From assembly GCA_002390025.1 (NCBI GenBank), contig DGRU01000171.1:1-15826 (forward strand): a stretch of DNA of 15,826 bases. The letters run 5' to 3'. This DNA is from Lachnospiraceae bacterium UBA4380 (GTDB taxonomy: Bacteria; Bacillota; Clostridia; Lachnospirales; Lachnospiraceae). Position 1 is the stretch's first letter; every line of letters begins with the position of its first letter. The notes under the pieces were generated by a model. It saw nothing but the letters and a program-made list of their open reading frames with translations, searched no databases and was not told the DNA's origin. Below, one piece after another: positions 6,050 through 12,655 of the stretch. The translations under genes and the position numbers were made by a program.

Positions 6050-6745
6050 TTACTCCTGGGTATTTCCTGCATCCAGGAGTTTTTCGATGAAAATCTTGCG
6101 CATGTAGACTTCCGCGCTGAGGCGGCAGATCAGAGAAAAACGCTGAAGCTCCTCGCGTTCTTCCTCGGGCAGATCGCCGAATCTTTCGGAGGCAAATTGA
6201 ATGGATTCTTCCATATCTTCCCGGATACAGGGAAGCTCCGCCTCAATATCCGAGAAAAGGGATTCGTAGATATCGCGGATCCTGAGAGGCTCCTCTCCGC
6301 GCTCCGCCTGCTCTTTTTTGAGGTCTGCGGAATCTTTCCTGCGGTCTGCAGGTTCTTTTTTACGGTCGGCGGTATCCTTTTTGCGGTCCATGGGGATTTC
6401 CGCGTAGCGGTCCATGATGGGCCCGATGACGGACCGTATATCGCCGATGGACAGAAAACTCTTCATGTAGTAGATCACAATGAGGAGCATGATGTGATCG
6501 CGGTTATATTTCTTTTTGACAGGCGGAAAAAGGACCTTGTTCTTGACATAATTGTTGATCATGGTCTTGGTCAGGAACTTGTCGCCTTCGGGATCGCGGG
6601 ACAGTCCGCGGAGGTTGTCCTGCAGAAATGTCGTCACCTGGTCCATGTAGAGATCGATCCCGGGTATGTCATTTGTGTGAATGTGGGGAAAGGCGTCAAA
6701 GATCTCTTCGAGTTCCCTGCGCATCTCTTCAGACTGCGTGCTCAT
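6050..6745 (-). CDS. DUF1836 family protein, MerR-like helix-turn-helix
   Basis: DUF1836 proteins are Firmicute regulators of unknown target. Residues 57-100 show the family core, TKTMINNYVKNKVLFPPVKK, followed by a hydrophobic helix block (DHIMLLIVIYYMKSFLSI) typical of the MerR-like winged helix fold. Residues 120-154 are an unusual insertion of five charged 7-residue units (DRKKDTA type). Residues 155-231 are helical and acidic. The 231-residue length exceeds the usual size by roughly the insertion. The ATG at 6745 has AAAGGAG 8 nt upstream. The gene lies 17 nt after recN and before pcrA, so it is probably cotranscribed from the argR promoter. No ligand or target can be deduced. Confidence 0.85.
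   Translation of the reverse strand: MSTQSEEMRRELEEIFDAFPHIHTNDIPGIDLYMDQVTTFLQDNLRGLSRDPEGDKFLTKTMINNYVKNKVLFPPVKKKYNRDHIMLLIVIYYMKSFLSIGDIRSVIGPIMDRYAEIPMDRKKDTADRKKEPADRRKDSADLKKEQAERGEEPLRIRDIYESLFSDIEAELPCIREDMEESIQFASERFGDLPEEEREELQRFSLICRLSAEVYMRKIFIEKLLDAGNTQE
6284..6388 (-). repeat. 21-bp in-frame tandem repeat (DRKKDTA x5)
   Basis: Five 7-residue units cover residues 120-154 of the DUF1836 protein: DRKKDTA, DRKKEPA, DRRKDSA, DLKKEQA, ERGEEPL. On the plus strand the unit is about GCGGTCYGCRGWTTCTTTTTT. The charged 7-residue period could extend a helix. Confidence 0.85.
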
Positions 6746-6762
6746 CTTTCATGGCTCCTTTA

Positions 6763-8448
6763 TTATGCATCAGCAGCTTTTTCCGCCGCTGCGGTCTGCT
6801 TCATCTCGCGGGCGTTTTCGAGGGCGGCGGGAGTGATCTCGCCTGCGCCCAGGAGTCTGGCAAGTTCGCGGTCGCTGTCCTGCGGGGAAAGGCGGCTGAT
6901 GTGGGTGACAGTGCTGTCGTCGCCGGCCTCTTTTTCAATGAGATAATGGCTGTCCTGCATGGCGGCGATCTGCGGCAGGTGGGTGATGCAGAGGATCTGA
7001 TGGTCTCTTGCCAGGCGTCCCATCTTGCCGGAAACCTTCCAGGCAGTCTGTCCGCTGATGCCGGTATCAATCTCATCGAAAATAAAGCTGTACAGTTCGT
7101 CCTTGTCCGCAAAAACGGTCTTGAGGGCAAGCATGATCCTGGAGAGTTCACCTCCGCTGGCGACCTGTTCAAGGGGCCGCAGGGGTTCCCCGGGATTCAT
7201 GGAAATATGCATGGAGACCTGGTCCCAGCCTTCGGGACCGGGGCGGCTGCGGTCGGGTTCCACGTGAATGGCAAATTCGACGCGCAGGAAATTCAGATCC
7301 AGAAGGGCAGCTTTCATACCGGCGGCAAATTCGTCAGCTGCCTTCTGCCGGACTGCGGTGAGCTGTGTGCAGGCCTCTTCCAGGTCCCGGCGGGCCTTGT
7401 CGATCTGTGCGGAGAGTTCTTTTCTGCGTTTGTCGTAGGCGTTAAGGAAATCGATCCGCTCACGGCGCTTTTCCAGAGCTTGCATGATCTCAGGAATGGT
7501 GGCTCCGTATTTATCCTCGCAGCGTCGGATGACATCGAGGCGGTCTTCAATTTCCTGAAGCCTGGCGGGATCAAATGACAGTCCTTCGACATAGTCAGTC
7601 AGGCTCCTGTTAAAGTCAGAGAGCAGGCTGTCGATCTCGGAGAGCTGGTCTACAAGAACATCCAGGGCATCGTCCACGCCGGAGGCGGAGGAAAGTTCGC
7701 GGCAGGCGCGTCCGATCATATCAGCGGCGCCTCCGTCGGCGGTCATGCGGCAGGCATTGCCCGCGGCTTCGCTGATCTTGCGGAAGCTGCCGAGAATCCT
7801 CTGTTCCTTTGCAAGCTCTTCCTCCTCGCCTTCGCGCAGGGCGGCAGCTTCGATCTCATCGGCCTCGTAAGTGAGCAGGTCCATCTCCCTGAGGCGGGCG
7901 GACTCATCCAGGTCATCCTGTTCCCACTCATCGGAGAGTTTTTTCCATGTTTTATAGGCGGAAGCTGTCTTTTCAAGAAGGGGAGCTGACGCCTGTTCCG
8001 CATAGGAATCCAGGGTCCTGCGCTGGGCCTCTCTGCGAAGGAGGCGCTGGTTCTCACGCTGGCCGTATATATCGATGAGAAGTTCTCCGACCTCACGGAG
8101 CTGTTTGATGGTGACGGTCTCGCCGCAGATGGAGCAGACGCTTCTAGCGGGCAGAATTTTGCGCTTGATGAGGATAATATTGTCTTCATCAGGGGTGATG
8201 TCCAGTTCACGCAGTTTTGCCAGCTGGCCTTCATGGTCGACACTGAAAGTGAGTTCGATCAGGGCATATTCGGCACCTGTGCGGATAATGCTTTTGTCCG
8301 CCCGCGCGCCGAGAGCAATATTGATGGAACCTATAATGATCGATTTACCCGCGCCGGTCTCTCCGGTCAGGATGTTGAGGCCGTCTGTGAAGGTGACCTC
8401 CTCCTCTTCTATGAGGGCGAGATTTTTTACATGAAGGCTCAGAAGCAT
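6763..8448 (-). CDS. recN: DNA repair protein RecN
   Basis: RecN is an SMC-like ATPase that binds DNA ends and supports double-strand-break repair by RecA. The 561-residue product has Walker A GETGAGKS (29-36), a central coiled-coil region (about 150-390) rich in Glu, Arg and Leu, the ABC signature ASGGELS (430-436), Walker B FIFDE followed by IDTGISG (455-466) and the H-loop ITHLPQIA (488-495). I start at ATG 8448 (MLLSLHVKNLALIEE) because GGAGGT lies 5-6 nt upstream; an ATG at 8472 would add eight residues that are not family-like. It follows argR by 41 nt, the usual Clostridial order. The spoIVB and spo0A genes that commonly come next in spore formers are not here. Confidence 0.96.
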   Translation of the reverse strand: MLLSLHVKNLALIEEEEVTFTDGLNILTGETGAGKSIIIGSINIALGARADKSIIRTGAEYALIELTFSVDHEGQLAKLRELDITPDEDNIILIKRKILPARSVCSICGETVTIKQLREVGELLIDIYGQRENQRLLRREAQRRTLDSYAEQASAPLLEKTASAYKTWKKLSDEWEQDDLDESARLREMDLLTYEADEIEAAALREGEEEELAKEQRILGSFRKISEAAGNACRMTADGGAADMIGRACRELSSASGVDDALDVLVDQLSEIDSLLSDFNRSLTDYVEGLSFDPARLQEIEDRLDVIRRCEDKYGATIPEIMQALEKRRERIDFLNAYDKRRKELSAQIDKARRDLEEACTQLTAVRQKAADEFAAGMKAALLDLNFLRVEFAIHVEPDRSRPGPEGWDQVSMHISMNPGEPLRPLEQVASGGELSRIMLALKTVFADKDELYSFIFDEIDTGISGQTAWKVSGKMGRLARDHQILCITHLPQIAAMQDSHYLIEKEAGDDSTVTHISRLSPQDSDRELARLLGAGEITPAALENAREMKQTAAAEKAADA

Positions 8449-8489
8449 GGATACCTCCGGATCAAATGTCATTTATGTGAATTCAGAAT

Positions 8490-8945
8490 TCAGTCAAGCC
8501 TCAGGTCGTGGCGCAGCCTGATACAGGCAGTCTGAGCGTCTTCGGTGGTCTTGAGGACGGCAATGATGGTGTCATCGCCGGCGATGCAGCCCATGATCCC
8601 GGTATCGGGAATGCTGTCGATGGATGCAGCCGCCGCCATGGCCATGCCGGATTCTGTCTTGATGACCATGATGTTCTGGGCATAATCGACGTCCTTCACG
8701 GAATCCTGAAGAACGCGGACCAGCCATTCTTTGCCCTGCTTGGTCCCGCCGGTGGATACGGCGTAAATGCTCTTTCCGCCCGGAATCTGCCTCTTGATGA
8801 GATGAAGGCGGCGTATGTCGCGCGAAACTGTGGCCTGTGTGACTTCGATGCCTCTTTCGCGCAGCTCGCGCTGCAGCTCTTCCTGTGTTGTGATGTCATT
8901 TTCACTTATAATTTCCAGTATTGCATCGTGTCGTTTGTTTTTCAT
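8490..8945 (-). CDS. argR: Arginine repressor ArgR
   Basis: ArgR (AhrC) is a hexameric arginine-sensing regulator that represses arginine synthesis and can activate catabolism. The 151-residue protein has the winged helix at about 1-70, with the recognition helix at TQATVSRDIRRL (36-47), and the oligomerisation and arginine-binding domain at 75-151, with IMGCIAGDDTII (117-128) carrying the ligand Asp pair. Length matches the family. The ATG at 8945 follows a leader beginning near 9022. The gene is first in the argR-recN-DUF1836 unit. The argR-recN pairing is conserved in Firmicutes. Weak ARG-box-like sites overlap or follow the promoter, suggesting autoregulation. Confidence 0.97.
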   Translation of the reverse strand: MKNKRHDAILEIISENDITTQEELQRELRERGIEVTQATVSRDIRRLHLIKRQIPGGKSIYAVSTGGTKQGKEWLVRVLQDSVKDVDYAQNIMVIKTESGMAMAAAASIDSIPDTGIMGCIAGDDTIIAVLKTTEDAQTACIRLRHDLRLD

Positions 8946-9029
8946 ACTCCGAATACACCTTTATGTTATTCCGTGAATCAAAGTCTGTAATGAACGTCGT
9001 GCTGCATAATTACATTTCTAGTACAATTA

Positions 9030-9058
9030 ATAATATCATTTAGATGAATAATTGTAAA
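9030..9058 (-). promoter_or_regulatory. Predicted sigma-A promoter of argR-recN
   Basis: On the minus strand TTTACA (9058-9053) and TATTAT (9035-9030) are separated by exactly 17 bp, directly after the nadK terminator. The plus strand across the spacer carries TGAATAATTGTA (9045-9056), which resembles one ARG-box half (TGAAT) plus AT centre. A similar TGCATAATTACA sits at 9003-9014. Confidence 0.6.
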
Positions 9059-9064
9059 GCTGTC

Positions 9065-9090
9065 AAAAAATCAGTTTGTCACGAACTGAT
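9065..9090 (-). terminator. Intrinsic terminator overlapping the nadK stop codon
   Basis: On the minus strand ATCAGTT and AACTGAT form a perfect 7-bp stem with a 7-nt loop, followed by six T. The upstream arm lies in the last NadK codons, so the stop codon (9081-9079) is in the loop. It closes the nusB-to-nadK block. Confidence 0.8.
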
Positions 9091-9936
9091 CTTTCTGTGC
9101 AGCGTCTCAAGGAAGCTTCTGCGGTTGAGGCAGATCAGGCGGGTGGTGAAGCCTGAAGTCGAGATGATCACCTTGTCTCCGCTGTGAAGATCGATGTGGT
9201 CGCTGCCGTCAAAAGAGCATTCGGCACGCAGCTCCCCGCCGCCGCGCGGAGGGATCATCTCAATGGTAATGCGGTCATCAGCAGAGAGTACGATGCTGCG
9301 GTTGCTCAGTGTGTGGGGACTGATCGGGGTGAGCAGGATCAGTCTTGCCTTGGGTTCCACGATGGGGCCGCCGGCGGACATGCTGTAGGCAGTGGAGCCT
9401 GTGGCCGTGGAGATGATAACGCCGTCCGCACTGTAGCGGTTGAGGAACTGGCCATCGACAGAGACGTTGAAATCCAGGATCTTCAGACCGCGGTTTCGGG
9501 TGATGACAATGTCGTTGAGGGCATTTCCGTAGCCGTCGGGATAGGCTCTGTTCTCGGAATCTCTGACAATGCCGTCCAGCATCATGCGGCTCTCGATCTC
9601 ATATCCTCCGCCGATCACGCGGCGAAGGGCAGTTTCCCAATGCTGCAGTTCGACTTCGGCAAGATAGCCGACATTTCCTATGTTGATGCCCAGAATGGGA
9701 GTGCCGGTCCCTGCTGCCAGATGGGCGCCTTCCAGCACGGTGCCGTCGCCGCCCAGTACAAGGACGCAGTCCAGACCGCTGCGGAGTTTCCCCCGCATAT
9801 CCTGCCTCTCCTGGTCGGTATAGGCGATCCTGCAGGCTTTTCCCTGGCTCTGAATAAAATGGCAGATCTCCCGGGACAGCTTTTGGTCCCGGTCTTTATT
9901 TCTGTTTGCAATGATAAAAAAACGTTCAATGCTCAT
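9079..9936 (-). CDS. nadK: NAD kinase
   Basis: NadK phosphorylates NAD to NADP with ATP or polyphosphate in the cytoplasm. The 285-residue product has the family hallmarks GGDGT (62-66, catalytic Asp64), NDIV (141-144, NAD ribose/nicotinamide contact) and TATGSTAYS (177-185), within the usual two-domain layout and length. The ATG at 9936 lies 29 nt after the tlyA stop. No strong ribosome site precedes it (only GCGGT), so translation may be modest. The tlyA-nadK-argR-recN order is standard for Clostridia. Its 3' end forms half of the terminator stem. Confidence 0.97.
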   Translation of the reverse strand: MSIERFFIIANRNKDRDQKLSREICHFIQSQGKACRIAYTDQERQDMRGKLRSGLDCVLVLGGDGTVLEGAHLAAGTGTPILGINIGNVGYLAEVELQHWETALRRVIGGGYEIESRMMLDGIVRDSENRAYPDGYGNALNDIVITRNRGLKILDFNVSVDGQFLNRYSADGVIISTATGSTAYSMSAGGPIVEPKARLILLTPISPHTLSNRSIVLSADDRITIEMIPPRGGGELRAECSFDGSDHIDLHSGDKVIISTSGFTTRLICLNRRSFLETLHRKISS

Positions 9937-9965
9937 AGATCATACCGCATTATCTAAAAAAATAA

Positions 9966-10901
9966 TCATAATGTTTCGTGAGATTTGCGCACCAGTTCGC
10001 GGATTTGCTCAGGTGTGGGAAGGCCTGCGATGCTGTTTTCATCTGCCTGCTCAGGACGGTCATTGCCGGGAAGGTTTTTCTGTACTTCGCCGGGGAGGTC
10101 CTGCCGGTCTTCACCGGGAAGCATTTGCCGGTCTTCGCCGGGTATGCTTTGGTCAGTCTCTTCGGGAAGTTTTCGAATATACATGAGGTATTCGATGTTT
10201 CCTTCGGGGCCGCGGATGGGTGACCAGGACAGGCCCAGAACTTCAAAGCCCGCGTCCTGTGCGATCTGAAGAACGTTTTCAATGACTTCCACGTGTACCT
10301 GAGGGTCGCGGACAACGCCTTTTTTTCCGACTTTTTCTCTGCCGGCTTCAAACTGGGGTTTGATGAGGCAGACCATCTCTCCGCCGGCAGGCAGGATAGC
10401 GTGGGCGGGGGGAAGTATTTTTGACAGGGAAATAAAAGAGACGTCGACACTGGCAAAATCGGGCATGCGATCCGGATCCAGATCCCCGGGCGTGACATAG
10501 CGGAAATTGGTCTTCTCCATGCAGACCACGCGGGGATCCTCGCGGAGTTTCCAGTCTAGCTGGCCGTATCCGACGTCGATGGCGTAGACGCCCGCCGCTC
10601 CGTTCTGGAGCATGCAGTCGGTGAAGCCGCCTGTAGATGCTCCGATATCCATGCAATAGCGTCCGGTGAGGTCAATGGGGAAGGCCTTCATGGCCTTTTC
10701 GAGTTTGAGGCCGCCGCGGCTGACATAGCGCAGACCCTGGCCTCGCACCTCCACGACGGCATCATCGGGAAAAGAGGTTCCGGCCTTATCTTCTTTCTGA
10801 TTATTGACATAGACGATGCCTGCCATGATCAGGGCTTTTGCCTTCTCCCTGGAAGGGGCAAGTCCCCGCTCTGTGAGAAGCACATCAAGTCTTTTTTTCA
10901 T
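9966..10901 (-). CDS. tlyA: TlyA family S4-domain RNA methyltransferase
   Basis: TlyA-type proteins 2'-O-methylate rRNA (16S C1409, and 23S C1920 in some taxa). The S4 RNA-binding domain covers 1-60 (MKKRLDVLLTERG start). The FtsJ-like methyltransferase follows, with SRGGLKLEKA (61-70), the SAM-binding DIGASTGGFTDCML (85-98), DVSFISLSKILP (153-164) and IKPQFEAGREKVGKKG (180-195). The start at 10901 fits the family; an in-frame ATG at 10946 would add 15 atypical residues. The 311-residue length exceeds the common 270 or so because four 8-residue Pro/Gly/Asp-rich units (253-284) separate the methyltransferase core from a short C-terminal helix. dxs, the usual neighbour between ispA and tlyA, is missing. 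Substrate specificity cannot be read from the sequence. Confidence 0.94.
   Translation of the reverse strand: MKKRLDVLLTERGLAPSREKAKALIMAGIVYVNNQKEDKAGTSFPDDAVVEVRGQGLRYVSRGGLKLEKAMKAFPIDLTGRYCMDIGASTGGFTDCMLQNGAAGVYAIDVGYGQLDWKLREDPRVVCMEKTNFRYVTPGDLDPDRMPDFASVDVSFISLSKILPPAHAILPAGGEMVCLIKPQFEAGREKVGKKGVVRDPQVHVEVIENVLQIAQDAGFEVLGLSWSPIRGPEGNIEYLMYIRKLPEETDQSIPGEDRQMLPGEDRQDLPGEVQKNLPGNDRPEQADENSIAGLPTPEQIRELVRKSHETL
10050..10145 (-). repeat. 24-bp in-frame tandem repeat in tlyA (LPGEDRQD x4)
   Basis: Four 8-residue units cover TlyA residues 253-284: IPGEDRQM, LPGEDRQD, LPGEVQKN, LPGNDRPE. They keep frame and sit between the methyltransferase core and the last 27 residues. Confidence 0.85.
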
Positions 10902-10964
10902 TGTCAATCTATTCCTTCCCGGGATTCTGCCGTCAGGAAGCGGCAAAATGCTCTTATTCGAAAT

Positions 10965-11076
10965 CTATTTCCGTCCGGATTTATTTCCGAATGGTTTTAT
11001 TTTTGTCCGGATTTATTTCCGACTGGGCTTATTTCTGTCCGGATTTATTACCGACTGGATTTATTTACGTCTGGAG
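10965..11076. repeat. 16-bp tandem repeat, seven copies, starting in the ispA 3' end
   Basis: Seven units of exactly 16 bp, with no insertions or deletions, fill 10965-11076. The plus-strand consensus is TTATTTCCGWCYGGAT. The rightmost copy contains the ispA stop codon (11061-11063) and its last four sense codons. Read on the minus strand every unit ends in TAA or TAG, so the array places stop codons in all three frames. Copies alternate between a GTCCGGAT and a GAMTGGNN ending, implying a 32-bp higher-order unit; neighbouring copies can pair imperfectly (CCGGAC with GTCGG). Confidence 0.9.
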
Positions 11077-12008
11077 ACAAGCCTGATGATCAGGTCACGC
11101 AGGAAGTCGTCCTTGGCGGAAAGTGCGTCGAATTCCACGAGGGCACTATCGGTCAGGCGGCGCACATCGTTGGCAGCCTGGTCCAGTCCGTGGATGGAGA
11201 CATAGGTGGATTTACCGTCTTTTGCATCGCTGCCGACAGTCTTGCCGAGTTCTTTGCTGTCACCGATGACGTCGAGAATGTCGTCCTGGATCTGGAAGGC
11301 GATTCCTATGTTGTAGGCGATCCTGTGAAGACGCTGAATGTCCTCCTCGGGGGCACCTGCAAGGATCGCGCCGATGGTAAATCCGCTGTCAATGAGGCAG
11401 GCGGTCTTGTGGCTGTGGATATATTCCAAAAGTTCCGCAGAAATGGGAGCGGCATCAGCCTGTGCCTGTCGGTTCTCGGCTTCGAGATCAGCGCACTGGC
11501 CGCCGACCATACCGAAAATGCCGGCATTGCGCAGGAGAAGGCGGAGGGCACGGACCACAGACCGGGTCTCTTCAGGGGTCTTTGCAGCATCAAATGCCGT
11601 CGCTGCTGTTTCGTAGGCATAGTTCAGGAGTGCATCTCCGGCCAGAACAGCCATGCCTTCGCCGTAGACGATATGGGTGGTCTTGCGGCCGCGGCGGTAG
11701 TCGTCATCGTCCATGGCCGGGAGGTCGTCGTGGACAAGCGAATAGGTGTGGATCATCTCCAGGGCTCCCATGAAGGGTTCCGCAAGTTCGCGGCGTCCGC
11801 CGTACATGTCGCAGATACGGGCGATCAAAAGGGGCCGCAGGCGTTTTCCGCCGGCCATGGCGCTGTAGCGCATGGCGGATGCGATGGTGGCTGTGGGAGC
11901 CTCTCCTTGGGGCATGTTGTCCGGATCAGGCAGATAGCGGAGCAGAACTGCCTCACATTCCTTCACCAGTGTTTCCATAATTTCAGAATTGGTTTTGTTT
12001 TCTTTCAA
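11061..12008 (-). CDS. ispA: Polyprenyl synthetase (farnesyl/geranylgeranyl diphosphate synthase type)
   Basis: The enzyme condenses isopentenyl diphosphate with allylic diphosphates to make short-chain prenyl diphosphates for undecaprenol and quinone-type lipids. The 315-residue protein has GKRLRP (54-59), the first Asp-rich motif DDLPAMD (94-100), GQCADLEAE (170-178) and the second Asp-rich motif DDILD (242-246). I choose a TTG start at 12008 because GGAGG lies 7 nt before it and the protein then begins at a family-like position; the first ATG (11978) has no ribosome site. The frame stays open to 12257, but that stretch is repeat DNA from xseB. FPP versus GGPP product is uncertain. xseB-ispA order is conserved in Firmicutes. 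Confidence 0.93.
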   Translation of the reverse strand: MKENKTNSEIMETLVKECEAVLLRYLPDPDNMPQGEAPTATIASAMRYSAMAGGKRLRPLLIARICDMYGGRRELAEPFMGALEMIHTYSLVHDDLPAMDDDDYRRGRKTTHIVYGEGMAVLAGDALLNYAYETAATAFDAAKTPEETRSVVRALRLLLRNAGIFGMVGGQCADLEAENRQAQADAAPISAELLEYIHSHKTACLIDSGFTIGAILAGAPEEDIQRLHRIAYNIGIAFQIQDDILDVIGDSKELGKTVGSDAKDGKSTYVSIHGLDQAANDVRRLTDSALVEFDALSAKDDFLRDLIIRLVSRRK

Positions 12009-12047
12009 AACTTTTCCTCCCTGATGGTTTCCCGCAGGAGTTTTATA

Positions 12048-12243
12048 CCTGCTCGAGGGGGCCTGACCTGCGCCCCGAAAAGATTTTTGCTGTGTCCTGT
12101 CTTGCCCTATGCCTGTTCCAAGGGCTGGCGCTTGGGACTGGAGCTTTTGCCCCGGCCTGTTCCAGGGACCTGGCCTTGGCATCGGAGCTTTTGTCTTATG
12201 CCTGTTCCAGGGGAGCCTCACCTTCGCCCCGGAGCATCTGGAC
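12048..12243. repeat. 44-45-bp degenerate tandem repeat of the xseB 3' end
   Basis: The landmark CCTGTTCC occurs at 12201, 12156 and 12112 (steps of 45 and 44 bp), with similar flanks including GGAGCTTTTG. A further copy, CCTGCTCGAGGGG followed by ACCTGCGCCCCG, lies at 12048-12078 and matches the 12201 copy closely. The first copy encodes the XseB ending GEAPLEQA. The 187-base gap between xseB and ispA consists almost wholly of this repeat plus the ispA ribosome site. Confidence 0.8.
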
Positions 12244-12555
12244 CTGTTTTTCCACACGGTCTATGCGGCCGCTGCAATAGCGGACCAGGCGGATGCCTGT
12301 CTCGTAGAAGTTGAAGGAGTCTTCGAGGGAAATGCTCTCCTCTTCCATCCTCTGCACGATCTGTTCAAGGGCTGCAAAAGCCTCCTCAACGGAGAGTTCC
12401 CCGCTTTCGGCGCGGGTCAGCAGATCCGCCAGGGCAGGGTCCGGGGCAGTCTGGCCTGGCTCTGCGGGAGCGGCTGCAGCTGCTGCATTTTTGTCCTCTG
12501 GGAGGAAAGGATCTGTATCAAATAACTGCTCTTCCGAAAAAACCTGCTTTTCCAT
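12196..12555 (-). CDS. xseB: Exodeoxyribonuclease VII small subunit
   Basis: XseB binds the long helical arm of XseA to form exonuclease VII, which cuts single-stranded DNA into oligonucleotides. The family core lies at 53-108 (ELSVEEAFAALEQIVQRMEE ... RIDRVEKQVQML) in the 119-residue product. It has an added N-terminal stretch rich in Ala/Pro/Asp (1-50) and a short tail ending PLEQA, longer than the usual 70-80 residues. The ATG at 12555 has GGAG 9 nt upstream. It follows xseA by 94 nt, an unusually wide gap for this pair, filled by two hairpins. The last codons belong to the downstream tandem repeat. Confidence 0.93.
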   Translation of the reverse strand: MEKQVFSEEQLFDTDPFLPEDKNAAAAAAPAEPGQTAPDPALADLLTRAESGELSVEEAFAALEQIVQRMEEESISLEDSFNFYETGIRLVRYCSGRIDRVEKQVQMLRGEGEAPLEQA

Positions 12556-12587
12556 AGATTCATTCTCCAGCTGTATATTGGCAAAAC

Positions 12588-12655
12588 GGGACAGCCGGAA
12601 CCGTCCCTCGTGTCCCAAAAATGAGTCAGGCAGAACCGTCCCTCGTGACTCATTT
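12588..12655 (-). repeat. Pair of REP-like hairpins with a shared core and different stems
   Basis: On the minus strand two hairpins follow one another. The first (12655-12619) has AAATGAGTCA paired with TGACTCATTT; the second (12616-12588) has GGGACA paired with TGTCCC. Both enclose the core CGAGGGACGGTTCYG. The stop codon of xseA (12652-12650) lies in the first stem. A conserved core with unrelated but complementary stems suggests mobile REP-type palindromes, widespread in Clostridia. I see no adjacent transposase. Confidence 0.8.

Noticed and set aside
6628..7578. Plus-strand frame of 316 residues opposite recN
   Set aside because: Antisense to the RecN ABC signature and Walker B region; no independent support.
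10965..11076. CRISPR or iteron-type origin
   Set aside because: Units of 16 bp have no spacers, and there is no replication initiator or other plasmid feature. The array begins inside ispA.
12009..12257. N-terminal extension of 83 residues for the polyprenyl synthetase
   Set aside because: The extension overlaps xseB and is made of repeat DNA with low-complexity translation. A strong ribosome site favours the TTG at 12008.
11190..12314. Plus-strand frame of 374 residues opposite ispA
   Set aside because: Antisense to both Asp-rich motifs of a clear polyprenyl synthetase, and extends into repeat DNA.
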